In this document: one piece after another, positions 51,815-64,000 of the stretch
How positions within the stretch are numbered: the stretch's first letter is position 1
Layout: each line of letters opens with the position of its first letter
Assembly: GCA_910574455.1 (NCBI GenBank)
Contig: CAJSYZ010000011.1
Location: 1,550,001 to 1,614,000, forward strand
Source: Trichaptum fuscoviolaceum
Taxonomy: Eukaryota > Basidiomycota > Agaricomycetes > Hymenochaetales > Trichaptaceae
Direction: 5' to 3'
Length of the DNA: 64,000 nt
The notes under the pieces: generated by a model
Told to the model about the DNA's origin: nothing
Database searches by the model: none
Seen by the model: only the letters and a program-made list of their open reading frames with translations
Position numbers and translations under genes: made by a program

Positions 51815-54473
51815 ATGCCAGGCTCACTGTCGACGTCTGCTGTTAAGCTGGAGCCAGTTGAGGGGGACCTTCATGATAGACTCGCGGCTGAGCTACCGGA
51901 TGAGAATGACGAATATGCGGACGATCTGGACGGAGATTGTTGTACAATTTGTCTCCAGTCATTCAGAGATAGGACAGGTCAGTGTCATACCTATTATTTA
52001 CTTTCCGTTGACTTCATTATGTCCCATAGTCATCCCAGAATGCTCTCATGAGTTTTGCTTTGATTGTATCCTTACGTGGATAGGTCAGCACAAGTTCTTT
52101 GAAGTTGATGCAGCTACTCAACAACTCTGTCAAATAGACCAGTCGAGCGGAAGAAGATGTCCCCTATGGTGAGTTAGGTACTTCATAACAATGTTAATGT
52201 CTCTGAGTATCAGTTAGTACTCGGGCAATTGAATCATACTTGATACACAACATTCGATCAAATTTTGATTATCAGAAATACCATCTGCCTCCTTTGAGGT
52301 CTTCTCCACCTCCTATCCAGCCTCTGGGCGCAAACCGAAGAACTCGTACGTCGAGGAACCGAAATCAAGTAAGGCGGTGGGGTAGGAGAGTTCGGCACGA
52401 AGGAGACGAAGGAGATGATCTTGAGAGGGCAATAGATAGACGAAGATGGGTATATCAACATCATCTGTTTGCGAAGGTCTGTAACTTGCACATCTCAATT
52501 CATTCTTGGATCTGATTTAGTATACTTTGTACAGCACGTCGCGTCGAACACTTTGACGCGTTATCGCCCATGTCCTACCCCCGCGCAATTCACAGCATCT
52601 CCAGACCTGATTAGTCGCGCGACAATATTCATCCGTCGCGAACTTCGCGTTTGGGTTAACTTAGATGTCGAGGTAAGTTGTAATAACATGCTTTCCGGAA
52701 GCTTGTCACTTATGAGGGCCAGTTCCTCACTACGTATATCATTTCTCTCCTGAAAGCGATCGATATCCGTTCAGACTCTGCAATCAAGGTCAGTCTAGAA
52801 AGGTTTGAAATTGCCGTCCGTTGCTGACTTGAAATAGTTGTTGTCTGAATTTCTAGACGTTGAACCAGATATCTCAGAGAACGGAATACGATTCCCGAAT
52901 GCCGAACATTTCGCTCATGGTAAGAGTGCTCACCTATGCTCCGTCCGCTTGACAATTGTGATTGGCATTATTGCAGAACGGTTCTGATAAGAGGGCCCAA
53001 TTTGCAGAGCTATATAGCTATCTCCGCTCTCCATACAAAAGTCTTGCTGCTTATGATGCAAACGTACAGGTGCTCTAATGATCGTTTCCAGCTGACTATG
53101 AAGGCTGACACTTTTGAATTTACTATCGCCAGTACGATGTTCCAGAAAGCGCTCCCCGCGAACCGAAGAGAGTAAGGATGAGGGGTGTTTCTCCGGAACA
53201 TTCATCTACACGCGACCGCAAATCCTCTGAAAGCAATGGCGGATGTTCCCCCTCCTGGTTAGAACGAGAGGACCGCGATAACCCAGACCGGACGTGTGCG
53301 AATCATAGACGGAGTGGCGACGGCGTTGCCCCAAGCTCTCGCTCCGCTCATTCTTTCCTCGACAACACCGACGATCCAGAGCTTGAAAGGCAAGACTTAC
53401 ACCATAACGAACGAACTGCAATATCGAGCATTCCGCTCCCCCTTAATTGGTCGCCTTCGTACCACGCGAGTACGTCGCAGCGGGGACCAGGGCACCCAAG
53501 TGAGCAAGCGAGTAGTGACTTGAAAGGAAAAGGACGCGCAACGGTTCCCGACTCCTCCGAACCGATCAATGGTAACGTGACCGCGACCAGAAGGGGCGGT
53601 TACCAGTCCGCTCTAGCGCTTGGACATATGCCGCCGGCAACCTCCAACTCACAGCGCGCCATATCAGCGTCCGCACAGCAACCAGACGCCATTGACGATG
53701 GGAATTCAATTGAATTTAAGCCTCCACAGCATATTGTCTCAAATATACGCAAGAACTATGACAGTGATTTACCCTTATCTGGAAATACCGAAGTGATGGG
53801 CCCGGCGAAGCAAGAAATATCGGAGGAATTGACAAGTGCTAAATCGAAGGTTACTTCGGGGGCAACTAAAATTGTGCGAAGTCGGAATCCGCTGCTTCTC
53901 GTACAAACCCATCTGTTTCAGGCTAATAATGATGTAAGGAATCGAGGCGGTGTACATATTGAGCCGCGGTCTACCGACTCACGCAACAAGGATGTCGATC
54001 ACCCTTCATTACTCTTAAGGATCTCCGATGCCTTCGATACGGAGACAATAGACGATATCAGCGAGCTCGGTGACAATGTTACAGCACCGAAATCGGGCCC
54101 ATCATCTTCAAAGCCGCCCACTACTACATCTGGAGATTCTATGCCCCCTGAAAGGAATGGGCTGGACGACTTGGGACAGGAGGTTAATGAGCGAGAACAT
54201 CACGAGGCATCGTCCACAAGCTCAAACACCATGCTTGAAAGTGATTTACGCGCCAAATTGTTGCGCCGTGCCAAATCCGAGAAGGCCCCCCAAACATCAG
54301 TGCCGACTTTGCAAGATGTTATCGTACGAGACCAGACTTCCCTCTCTGTGGCCGCCATTGATGGTAGCGAGGACGACGAAGAATTGAGAACAGTAGAGGC
54401 CAAATTGCGATCGAAAGCACGTTTACGATTTAAGTTAGCTTCGGAGAAGCGCCTCTCCCTTCAGAAACGTTAA
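51815..54473 (+). CDS. Topors-like RING E3 ligase
   Basis: Nine exons (51815-51977, 52030-52083, 52138-52168, 52218-52476, 52535-52672, 52723-52788, 52838-52919, 53008-53069, 53133-54473) give 731 residues. A C3HC4 RING finger spans residues 43-83 (CTIC, CSHEFCFDC, CPLC). After it come RRWVYQHHLFAKHVASN and ATIFIRRELRVWVNLDVEFLTTYIISLLK, the block that identifies the Topors family. The C-terminal ~430 residues are Ser/Asp-rich and disordered with a basic end (RRAKSEK, RLRFKLASEKRLSLQKR). Topors proteins are nuclear ubiquitin and SUMO ligases, so a link with the SUMO gene at 22822 is functionally plausible, though they are 29 kb apart. Confidence 0.87.
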
Positions 54474-55053
54474 CTAGATTTACTCGTCGAGCTCGCGGGA
54501 GCTCATCGAGGGCGTCGAACAAGACGAATTTGTTGATAGGGAAGATACTCCGGGCAGAACGAATAAAACACGGGCCGTCTTAAAGCAAGACATGTTCTTC
54601 TAGACTAAGATACCTTGTTTGTATGTCGTAACGAACGCTTTGGATCGTCAAATGCATTGACTGATTTACCAAGTTTATGATAAGGGAAAACCTACGCTAA
54701 ATTGAATTACTCAACCATAAGGCTATGTTACATATATGTTTTGGAATCATGTGAGTTATATGTACGTTGGACGGTAAGGAGTGTATATTACAATGCGATT
54801 ATTTAAACTGAAAATATAATGTAGTGTTGTACACTGTACAAACATCGAGTAGAGACTGTCGATCATAGAAGGGAATGAAGTACTTAGCATCATCGTAGTG
54901 TCACCGTTGGTTAAAGGCATATCATACATGGAATTGACCTCAGCAACCAGATCGAATGGCAGACGATAAGGAGAGAAAGTACCAGTACATGGAGATAATA
55001 CATCCATCGTTGAAATGATATACAAGTTATAACGTGCCAATGTCCATTATCTA
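54474..55053. other. Convergent intergenic region
   Basis: In these 580 bp the Topors-like (plus) and homeobox (minus) genes converge. An AT-rich stretch (54700-55030) holds no gene. Confidence 0.45.
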
Positions 55054-57035
55054 CTACGAGTCCTCAGGAGAGCGAGAATTTGATCGGCGCGATTGCGAAC
55101 CATGGGCCGAGCCATGGGCAGGTTCCGATCCTTGACCGCGTACTGGATCAAACCTGGGACGGGATTGCATCGATGTAGAGTGGCGTTCAGATCTGGACGG
55201 ATCAACCTCCGTAGAATAACGAGACGAAGAACCTGGAATTCAAGTTTAGTCACCCACTACGAAATTGGAAAAAAAATCGAACCTCGATGATAAGTTGAAT
55301 GGCCTTGGGCTGAGCTGAAGGTTGACGGTGGCCCTAGGGGAGCTACAGATGATGACGAGGAGGACCAAACGGGGTTCGGCTCAAGTGTGAAGGGTGGAGG
55401 TATGTTCTGGGGAGAAACAGGAGAGTGTTCTACGGGATGTCGAGTTGCACCTGACGAATAGTGTCGAGGCAATGGCAAAACAGGGGAATCATGGCTGCGC
55501 AACGCATGTGGTGACGTGCCGAATGCACCCCTAGAACTGGTGTTATCGCCTGGTAAACGAGTATCGATTTGAAGAGGAGCCAGCTGCACATGATGCGACT
55601 GCGGGCCATGGCTGCTAGGTGGGCGAAACCCGCCCATAGACTGGCGTTGAGGGAAGGAAAGGCCCGGGGACATTGGTCGATGGTACGCTGCCGGTGGGAG
55701 AGGGGGGGAAGTCGGGCGCGTAAGTCTTGGGGCAGGTTGGTAAGGATTGACGCCAGCTCCCGTGCCGGGAACACCAGGACCGGTAAGACGTGAAGTGGGC
55801 GAACCCTCAAATGTACCAGACAGGCGAGGGGGTAAAGCGGGCCCGGTACCCCCGAGCGGATGAGAACGCATCAGATGTGGTTCAATAGGAGCATGTCCAA
55901 GAAGTCGTTGAATCGGGCCGGGATCAACAATGGGAGCGTTGATGGTGTTCTGTCTAACGCTAGAAGGACGCTCGGATATGAGCCCTCCCTCAGAAATCCT
56001 GGACATAGAACGAGCGAATTGAGGGGGGATGCCGCCTTGAGTAGGCGCTGGCGCAGCAGCTACCCTTTCACTCTTTTTCGCTTTCTGCCGCTGATTCTGT
56101 AACAAAAATATTTCGGGGTACAGGAAACATATCAGCGTCAGTCTTCCGCGTGTTCACCTAAATATATACATACCTGAAACCAGACCTAATGTTTTAAAAA
56201 GGAGCTTAGCACTGAACTCAAATCACAATCAAGCGACGACAAAGGAGAATGTCTAACCTGCACTTTCCTTGCGCTCAGGCCAATCTGTCTGCCAACTTCC
56301 TCGCGCATCTGAGTCGTCGGAAATCGAGACTGGTGAATTTGAATAATTTCAAGTAAATCGCGCGCAAGATTCAAAATAGTTCGAAGAATTACCTGAGCTA
56401 GCAACGCATGTAGGACTGCCGCTTGTTGAGGAGTTGTTAACTGTCGGGTGCGCTTTGGCTTCTGACCTGGTTGCGTTGTGGACGCGGATGCTGATGAAGA
56501 TAATTGCTGCCCCGAAGATGGAAAACCACCTTCTCCGGTCTGTTCATAGTCGTCTTCGTCTTCGTCATCCTCGTCAAATTCGAAGGATCCGGCAGACGGA
56601 GTAGGACTGTCAGCTCGTCTCCGAGCGGTCTCATCACGCTCTTCAGCTCCCTCATCGGGACGACGAGTAAGTCCCGACGCGGGCCTCATTCGTTTCTTCG
56701 GACGACGGGTTGCAGGACTAATGGCTGACTCGGGGCTGCGCTGTCTACGACGCGGGTTTCTCGAGGGGGTGGCCTCACTGTAGCGGCAGCTGGTAAGTTG
56801 AGAAACACCGTTAAGAGCGAAGGTGATCCACCTCTGAGCTACAGAAGCAGGCCTTATTATACATCTCCGTGCTTGAGTGAGAGCCGAACACCAGGAAGCA
56901 CTCACTGGTCATGGTCATAGGCCTGCAGCTCTGCTGCAAGGTCAAATTTTCGTTGTCATGAGGAGATGTCGTAGCCTGCGGGAGAGATACTTTCGACGAG
57001 TCAATTCCATGAGGAGGGTCGCCGGGCTCGGACAT
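55054..57035 (-). CDS. Homeodomain transcription factor
   Basis: Secure minus-strand exons are 56393 up to about 56789, 56258-56329, a 12-nt exon 56174-56185, 55283-56096 and 55054-55232. The homeodomain reads KPKRTRQLTTPQQAAVLHAL, then SRFPTTQMREEVGRQIGLSARKVQ, then VWFQ and NQRQKAKK. Helix 3 has WFQNQRQK: Gln replaces the usual Arg 52 while N51 and R53 stay. A basic, acidic (DEDDEDEDDYEQ) region precedes it and a Pro/Ser-rich tail of ~340 residues follows. The start is probably ATG 57035 (MSEPGDPPHG); a frame-consistent model uses a 17-nt exon near 56905-56921, but this N-terminal splicing is uncertain. The likely role is developmental gene regulation. Confidence 0.87.
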
Positions 57036-59925
57036 TCAGTCGCCAAAGTCAGATGAAGATTACAGCAATAGCAGAATCGAGGGTCGTCGGTCGTCGGGAC
57101 GTCACATAGAATAGATCAACGCGCAGGTCTACAATATCGTACGTGAATCTGGTGAATATCGGTTCATAAGTCAAATAGAAGATCTACGCCGAGCGAGGGA
57201 ATGGGTTGGCAGAAACCGGGTGTGCAATTAACGCAGGAGCGTCTAGCGTCCCTTATAGAGACGGACGGACGAAGCGGAATAGCTGCAGGAAACAGGAACG
57301 CGATCATTTTGCCGCAAATGTATGTGCGTATATAGAGCTGATTTCATTGTCGTGACAATGCGAATACTGTCCGGAACACTTTGCGGGGAGCTTCAATGGA
57401 AGAAATGAATTCCCTACGTTCGGCCAGCATGGTCACGCTGAAGCGTACAGACTGCTACTCTGGGAAGGCGGACCTAGGGAGCCGGGTACCAAGAGAATAG
57501 TCTGCTGGATAAGTAAAGGTCACAATTCAAAAAAAACAAGAAAGGGCTCAAACTTTGCCGATAATTAACTCGATTGCGCGTCTGCTCGCTATTCATCCGA
57601 GTGGCTGGATTTCAGGAGCCCGTCGCCGGTAGTCTGCATAATTGAAGATGAAGAGTAAATTCCGTGGCCAGTCGACGTAGCAGAAAAAAGTAGCAACTGA
57701 TTAAAAAAGTGTTGCAGCGCCGGATGCGAGTTATGGCAACAGTATCCTTGGATCGGAGTTTGAATTTGGCATGTATACCTCTTCAGAAATTCAACAACCT
57801 TAAACTGATTGGATAGACCATGTCAAGCAGGAGAGAAGAAGTCAGAAAATTGTCGCTTGATAATGAGAGGGAGGGGGAGCTCAGGGCGCGAGGGACAGCT
57901 GTCGAGTCTGCTGCAGGGAAAGCAAAGTTAGTGATTCAAGCTTCGAGAAACCTTAGCACTCAAGCGAATCAGCTAGCCCGATAAAGCTTGCATATACATC
58001 ATGACGAAGGAATAGCTTCCGCAATCCCGTCAGAATTTGTTCTTGATATCTGAATATTTGAGAGCTCGTTTAGACGAAGCAGCAACTTGATTAGGGTACA
58101 TTGTCCCTCCGATTCAGGATTCGGTCGTGGCGGCTGTGTCATATACTCGCGATGTTCACGAATATTAATACTTCATGTAATATCCAATTCTCCGAGGGGA
58201 AGGGTATCAGTATCAACAAAAATCAGTTTAATGAAGATGCCCTACTCGTATGTCACGCAAATGAAACTGCACTGCGCGCAAACACCACCCTACTATTTGT
58301 CAGACAGGCATTTGAAAAAGTCCCGAAGTGTTCCTTTGCGATAGAATAATCCCATGCCTTGCTCTGCGGAGTTGAAGTCAATTATGCGCTTATCTTATCC
58401 GGTTCGATCGAGCAGTCACAGGGTACACCTTAAGCAGGGAAAGCAATAAGGAGGTGTTGGAGATATAGCAAAATTTGGTGAGAGACCGTAAGACTCGCTA
58501 AAACAGTCATAATTTAACTCAAAATTTCGGTGTTTGATATCCAAATACCCGTTGAAGAGGATATTGGCAATGACCCAACGCAGACACCTAATAATATGAA
58601 AGCATCAGACGGCGAAGTGAAAAATAATCAGGAGAAAGTTAGAATGAGAAGGTTACAATAGAACGGCCAGGCTCTGGGCATACCAAATTGCGAGGCTTCT
58701 GACGTGCCGTGATTGTGTATCGAACAAGAGCAGCACATCAGTAGGAGGCGATTATATTCAAGAAGGGCGAGTTAAATTCTGTGCCGAAGATTCGGTGGCT
58801 GATCATATTAGTGAGAGCGGGATCTGATACGACGGATGTCCTCGGGACGGCAGCCAGATGCTTAACGACGAATCTTATATAGATAACGGAGTATGAAGCC
58901 ACAGAGAGATAGAGGGCTCCCATTCGCGTCCATAATGCTAACATCACTCAAGCTAAGCGTTAATTCCTTGTGAGAAGCCCAATGACGCTATTTACGGCTT
59001 ACCTATGGGGCAGCCATTCACTCAGATACCATCGAAAGCCAAATATAGGTGTTCGACATCCGCGAGGTGCGCGCGAAGATACACAGCGGGATTGCTAGAT
59101 ATTATCTACAGCCCATTTTCACACTGACGGTCATCCCCCAGTGTATAGTGTGGTTTCCTCATAGGCTCTGGCTCCTTCATTTTGCTGTTTTGGAAAACAT
59201 GTCATGCAGCCGACGGTCCGCCTTCGGGCGCATAAAGTACGGCGCAGGTGAAGGATTGATCAATCAGGCTTGTCAAAGAAGGGTAGTTGAAACAGCGAAA
59301 CAGTTGCATTTCCCGTGCGCACCGCGGCCGCAATCTGCCGTAAAACGGCGAACCGTCTTTTGCCTTCAAGTTGCCAAAATTACCAGACAATCTCGCGTTC
59401 ATTATAGACAAGACCGATGAGAATATCTCCAACGCGGAGAAGGCCGCAATAACTGATTATTCCTGGGATTCGATGAATCAATAGGCTAAACAACTTCGCA
59501 CTCACAACATGTCGGGTAAGGGATTCAATGATCGGTGTTCAAATCAGATTGAGTATCGATACGGTCATGCGAAGGATGGAGTTTATTGCTGGTGAATCGA
59601 TTAGTTGCTGTGGAACTTTTGACTAACTAAAGTGCAATATTGCAAGTTCTCGTAAGGGATGCCCAATAGATAACAGAGATTCGTTGGTGCGAGGAGAGAG
59701 GCAAGAGTAGCAATAGGTAGCATTCGGTCCGCATTTCTCATGTACGCCATGTATATCGAGCAGTCGAGGTGGTGGAAGGTTGTCAAGAAACATCACAAAG
59801 CCACTCTGGCCAAGAAAGGGAATGACCAAGCAAGTACAACTTGAACGCTGCTGACGTAATATTCTCTCATACTCCTCAGTTATACTTGCTAAATTCGCAA
59901 AGTCCTGAGCATAAGTCGAAACGAG
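57036..59925. promoter_or_regulatory. Large gene-free region between divergent regulators
   Basis: These 2.9 kb separate the starts of the homeobox gene (minus) and the bromodomain gene (plus). Frames of up to ~120 codons (59049-59420, 59623-59964, 58087-58344) show no domain, no codon-use evidence and no splice-supported extension. No transposon hallmark was found. It is the longest empty stretch outside the transposon island, and may be extended regulatory DNA. Confidence 0.5.
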
Positions 59926-62735
59926 ATGGCCTCGTCGAGGTCGTCTGAACACCGTCGTCAACATGCCTCTTCTCTCTCATCCACGAGGTCTGCAACAGCG
60001 GCGACAGGCCCAAGGCGAATTACTCTCACTATTCCGCCGCTGAAGCTCAAGCTTTCGAGCTCGAGCCACTCGGCAGTTGACACCCCAAGCAATGATGTCC
60101 AGACACCGGTCTCGGCGACGGCAAGCATAAAGCAAACACCAAAGATCAAGATCAAACCCAGAGCAAGCTTTGTCGAACCTACTACTGGCCCATCTGAATC
60201 ACCCGTGCAAAGAGTGTCATTACCTCCACCTCCACCGCCTCCCCCAAAGTCAAAACCGCTCATCCCACCTCCGAAACCGAAAGTCCCTCGCCCTATCAAA
60301 CTTAGACCCCTCAAGGAAATCCTGTCCAAACTGATCGTGCAGATCAAGAAGTAAGATGATGGTACCTCGACGCGTTTGAACTAAGCTCATTCCAACCATC
60401 GTATCTAGGAAAGATGACTACGCATTCTTTCTGAACCCTGTAGATCCGGACTCTGTTTCAGGGTATTCAGATGTGGTAAAGAACCCTATGGACTTCGGCA
60501 CAATGACAACAAAGGTTGAAACTGGGAAGTATCGCTCATTAGAGCAGTTCAAGGTGCGTCTCTATCAGCATTGAACATTACTTGCCATCTTAACTAAATC
60601 GACGTTATGACGCTTGCAACAATCATGGTTCACAGGATGATTTTCTGCTTGTCATCTCGAACGCGAAAGCGTTTAATCCACCTTCGACACTTTATCACTC
60701 CGAAGCCACACGTCTTGAAGCGTTTGGATTGGAGCATATCTCACGAGCATCCGCGCACGTTATTGAGTATGAGACAGATTGGACAATTGACGTTGTGGCC
60801 GACGGAGAACCTGTGGCCTCAACGTCAGAACCTGCCGATGTAGCAGGAAGCTCTAATTCAGCAGTGAATGTGGAGGACGATGCAGTTCAGCGGGCGCGGA
60901 GTCCCAGCGTAATTTCGTCTGTACCAGGTGCAAATGCTCCCGCAGAAAAAATACGGCGTTCTCGGTCGAAGAAAGTAATCGCTGTAACTGAGAGTTGGGA
61001 AGAAGGTGGTCATCTACCTGGTCACAAGGACGGACTAGGAGCATTTCCGCCTCGTAGTGATTTGTCGGAATTGATATTTGAACTGAAGTTGAAAGGTTCG
61101 GGATTCTTCTCATTGTTGAGTGACTTAATTTACACGAATTGTATAGGGAAGCGGTTCAGGACCAAGAAGGAGCGCTTACGACGTGAGAAGGAAGGACCTC
61201 CTATAGCATCCGATGGTAGTCTTAATTATTTAGAAAGTAAGCCTCTGTCTTTGCCGATCATTTAATTGAGTTCTGACGCCGCTCACAACAGTGGAGCGTC
61301 CATTCTCGGTGCTGCAGCAGCTCGTCCCAGACCCCCCGTCCCTGCCACTGCTCGCGCCTCTAATCGATATACAGTCAGAAGCTACGGAATCAGTGGAAGT
61401 CACACCAGCTCCCAAAGAAGCATCCCAGCCTCCCGAGGAGAAGGATAATAGCCCTATTCGAGGGCCATCTTTTTTGCCTTTACCCGCTTTGTCTTCTATA
61501 CTCGCCGATGCCGGAAGGAATCTTCCACCAAACCCTTCGACAGCTCTTTCTACTATCGGGAAGAGAAAATTGCAGCATTGGACAATTACCCGTAACCCTC
61601 CCCGAAACCGTGCACGGGATGCAGAAGATAATGAAGACTCTACCGGAGCGCATCTGGGTAAGCGCCGTCGTGTAGTGGAGGCCATGGATTACGGATCTTT
61701 CTCTCAGTTGACAGGCCTAGTCGCAGCAGAAAATGGCGTCCTCGCTGATGATTTTGATGAGGTATTCGGCACAGAAGAGAAATTCTTGAATTCTCTGAAA
61801 ATCAGCCTTGAGAAGCTGACGAGGCCTGCCGAAATGCAAGACAAGATGGACATAGACGGAGAGAAAGCGCTCGACTTGGAACTAGTTGTTGAGTCAGACG
61901 AATACGTCCGAGACGTTGTTTATGGAGGCATAGACGGCCTCGCATACGTTAGAAGCCTCGCGGAGTTTGTAAGCGTAAGTCGGTGTCTTCCCAACTATTT
62001 GTTCAGAATTGAACTTTCCTTTGACAGCCTTCCGACAATAATAGAGGAAAACAAGGAAGCCTGGGCATGCCTCTTTCGCAGTGGGTTGAGATGCACATTG
62101 TTAATCCTCTTACATACGGATATCACTCGATTTTACGTGACGCTGCACAATCATTGGCCGGCCGGACGATGCACGTTCCGGAACAAATTAAGGACTATCT
62201 CAACTTGGCCAATGAAGACAGATCAACATTACGGGAGGAGGTTAAAGGTCTCGCAGAGTTATGCTCACCCGAGCTGAAGATTGATATCGCGGCCCTTCTC
62301 CGGGCGCCAAATGAGTTGTTTGTCGCGGAAAATGAGTGGTCAGGAGTGGAATACAAAGCTAGACGGGAACAAGCCCGCCGAGAAGCAGAGTTCAGGAGAG
62401 CGAGCGAAGCTGTGGATGGTACAGTTGATGGACCTGTTACAAATGCTCCCGGTCCCGTAGCACAAGGCTCAGCAAGCGACACTGCCGACGTCATTGAGCA
62501 TGCGCTCGACACTGGTGCTCGGGCTATACTTGAGCTCGTTCGACGTTTGGAAGAGGGCGACGGAATCAAATTCACTACTGAAAACACGAGCGAGGGTGAA
62601 GACGCGCTCGTGAGGCGCACGCGGTTGAACCTCATCGCTATCGCGAAACGTGCTCCCATTGACCGGATAGCGCACCTGCCTCCGGAACTGGTCCCCTCGC
62701 ACATTCGGCATATTGTTCCTACGTTATCGACATAA
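59926..62735 (+). CDS. BRD7/9-like bromodomain protein
   Basis: Six exons (59926-60350, 60409-60553, 60636-61095, 61147-61236, 61292-61974, 62028-62735) give 836 residues. The N-terminus is basic and proline-rich with a poly-Pro run. The bromodomain lies at about 142-235: DYAFFLNPVD, YSDVVKNPMDFGTM, YRSLEQFKDDFLLVISNAKAFNPPSTLYH, with the acetyl-lysine-binding Asn in FNPP. A second conserved region (RFRTKKERLRREKEGPP; FGTEEKFLNSL; LGMPLSQWVE) resembles the post-bromodomain part of BRD7/BRD9-type proteins of SWI/SNF or related complexes. Complex membership is inference. Two neighbouring donors at the end of exon 5 (after TTT or after AGC) are both in frame. Confidence 0.87.
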
Positions 62736-63175
62736 TATATTTCTTACATTGTAACTCAACCCACCTTAGCTCCTTTAGACACGATGTCTTTCGTTTCTTT
62801 TATCATTAAATTCCTTTCGCTTTCGCATGAATCCTGACATCATACTTACATACGAACAGTGTCTGTATCATCTGCATCTTTTGAAATTCAAATGTCTCAG
62901 TAGTGCGTACACTCTAAACATCCAGAAACGAATCTGACTTAAATTTCTCTTGTGATAATAGGTTTCCCGTGGCTGTGCGAATGTTCGTGTGCTTTAGATT
63001 TCCTTGTGGGGTCGATAAACGTAGCCGAGCTTATCTTCGCGAACACCACGGAACACTGGCACCCTCATTCGCATCCAACTTATTACTTATCTTGCAAACT
63101 TAAGGGAATGACTTCGTACAACTCTCACTCGAACCACCATCTTGTTGTCCATCTGCCGAGCTCCGTCTGTTGATT
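62736..63175. promoter_or_regulatory. Intergenic region, 440 bp
   Basis: The region holds the bromodomain gene 3' end and the permease promoter. No other feature is recognised. Confidence 0.4.
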
Positions 63176-64000
63176 ATGTCAGAAAAATCGAAGCGAGACT
63201 CGGACGTTGGCGTCACTGTAGATGGTGACGAGGCGGAGTTGGCCAGATTGGGCTACAAGCAGACATTGAAGTGAGTTGCTTTTAATTTTTGCCTCATTCG
63301 TGCTGAACTCATTCAACCGACCATTTTTCTTACAGGCGTGAATTGAGTCTCTTGCAAGTATGTTTACCAGAGATCTGGACAAGGCGTAGCCATTATATGT
63401 TGCCCTGCTGCTCACCCAAAATTGTCTCTAGAACTTCGGTGTCTCCTTCTCGATTATTAGCGTTATCACTGGTGTTCCTTCTCTATTTCTCTATGGCTTG
63501 GCAAGTAGCATTCCCATTTATCTGATCCGACTGATCCTTACTTGCTGAATCGCAATTCAGACAACCGGCGGCCCTGCGGTGATGGTCTGGGGTTGGGTCG
63601 TTGTCTGTGAGTTCAGCACTTACTCGGAATTAAACGTGACGGCTATTGCCGGTCTGAACATTCATTTGGTTTCCAGCGTTCTTCACTATGGCAGTGGGAT
63701 TGGCCATGGCAGGTATGTAATAAATCCATTCCGGCTATTGGCCAACATATCGGACGCTATACTCACTTTGTTCATTGCTGTGATCTCGATTCAAAATTAA
63801 TCTTACGCGGAATGCTTTCCCCAGAGGTTTGCAGTGCTCATCCGACTTCTGGTGGTCCTTATTTCTGGGCTGCCATGCTCTCAGGTATGCTTTTGTGGAC
63901 TTGATACTACGTATCTCCAAGAGGTTCGCTAATGAATATGCCTTCATCGATTTCCAGAACCACAAAATGCCGCGTTTGCTTCTTGGGTCACCGGTTGGTT
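63176..64000 (+). CDS. Amino-acid/GABA/choline-type permease, 5' part
   Basis: Seven exons are visible (63176-63270, 63336-63357, 63432-63500, 63561-63606, 63677-63712, 63825-63884, 63958 onward) and the gene runs off the window. The encoded start has LGYKQTLKRELSLLQNFGVSFSII, then TTGGPAVMVWGW, then MAEVCSAHPTSGGPYFWAAML, the first three membrane segments of the APC-superfamily amino-acid/choline transporter family (Hnm1/Uga4 group). These move amino acids, GABA or choline with protons across plasma or vacuolar membranes. The third intron has a GC donor (GCAAGT at 63501), required to join LYGL to TTGG. Substrate cannot be told from this part. Confidence 0.9.

Noticed and set aside
53206..53569. 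Short minus-strand frames in the Topors-like tail
   Set aside because: Shadows of a long plus-strand coding exon.
22822..54473. SUMO, Lsh, PMS1, Dpb4 and Topors as a functional cluster
   Set aside because: They are housekeeping genes mixed with unrelated ones, on both strands and tens of kb apart; nothing in the sequence shows co-regulation.
59049..59420. 124-codon plus-strand frame in the large gap
   Set aside because: No recognisable domain, no start context or splice partners; possible only if transcript data appear.

Overview
The window is nuclear DNA of a filamentous fungus, almost certainly a mushroom-forming basidiomycete (Agaricomycete). Genes are compact and cut by many 45-75 bp introns with GT..AG ends and occasional tiny exons. 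The gene set (SUMO, Dpb4, Lsh-type SNF2, PMS1, MON2, a TMEM184/Ost-alpha protein, a Topors-like RING ligase, a homeodomain factor with a WFQNQRQK core) and the Tad-like LINEs, Copia and Gypsy elements with 'TGTTACGAC/TGTCACGAC' LTR ends all fit this. Exon positions were worked out by eye from reading frame, splice signals and family conservation; they are models, not transcript data.

Positions 1-15504 are a nested transposon island. Head-to-tail fragments of one LINE family are joined at their poly(A) tails (1-8824). Copy B is split by a Copia element (245-5140, minus strand) with LTRs differing at one site in 262 and a 5-bp target duplication, but the element lacks integrase and most of gag. 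A truncated Gypsy element (gag plus one LTR, 8825-10225) follows. Another LINE fragment (minus strand) is split by a 2.5-kb solo LTR full of minisatellites (10980-13491, target duplication GATGG). A second solo LTR (13891-14726, duplication GAAAC) and a 518-bp element with ~145-bp terminal inverted repeats and a 9-bp duplication (14987-15504) close the island.

Positions 15554-64000 are ordinary gene-dense chromosome: an alpha/beta-hydrolase, a secreted CFEM-like protein, a BAR/IMD-like protein, SUMO, Dpb4 (minus), a conserved fungal gene broken by a 536-bp insertion, an acetamidase/formamidase (minus), an Lsh-like chromatin remodeler, PMS1, a membrane-linked spermidine-synthase-like protein, a ricin-B-like protein (minus), a TMEM184-like transporter, MON2 (minus), the phosphatase MDP1, a Topors-like E3 ligase, a homeodomain factor (minus), a BRD7/9-like bromodomain protein, and the start of an amino-acid permease running off the end. 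Several act in chromatin or genome maintenance (Dpb4, Lsh, PMS1, SUMO, Topors, bromodomain), but nothing here shows they form a cluster; the order looks like normal conserved synteny. No RNA gene, CRISPR array or clearly new multi-gene system was seen. The most informative unusual items are the tail-chained LINE array, the integrase-less young Copia, the expanded LTR, the hairpin-ended insertion that kills a conserved gene, and a set of 7-12 nt microexons.
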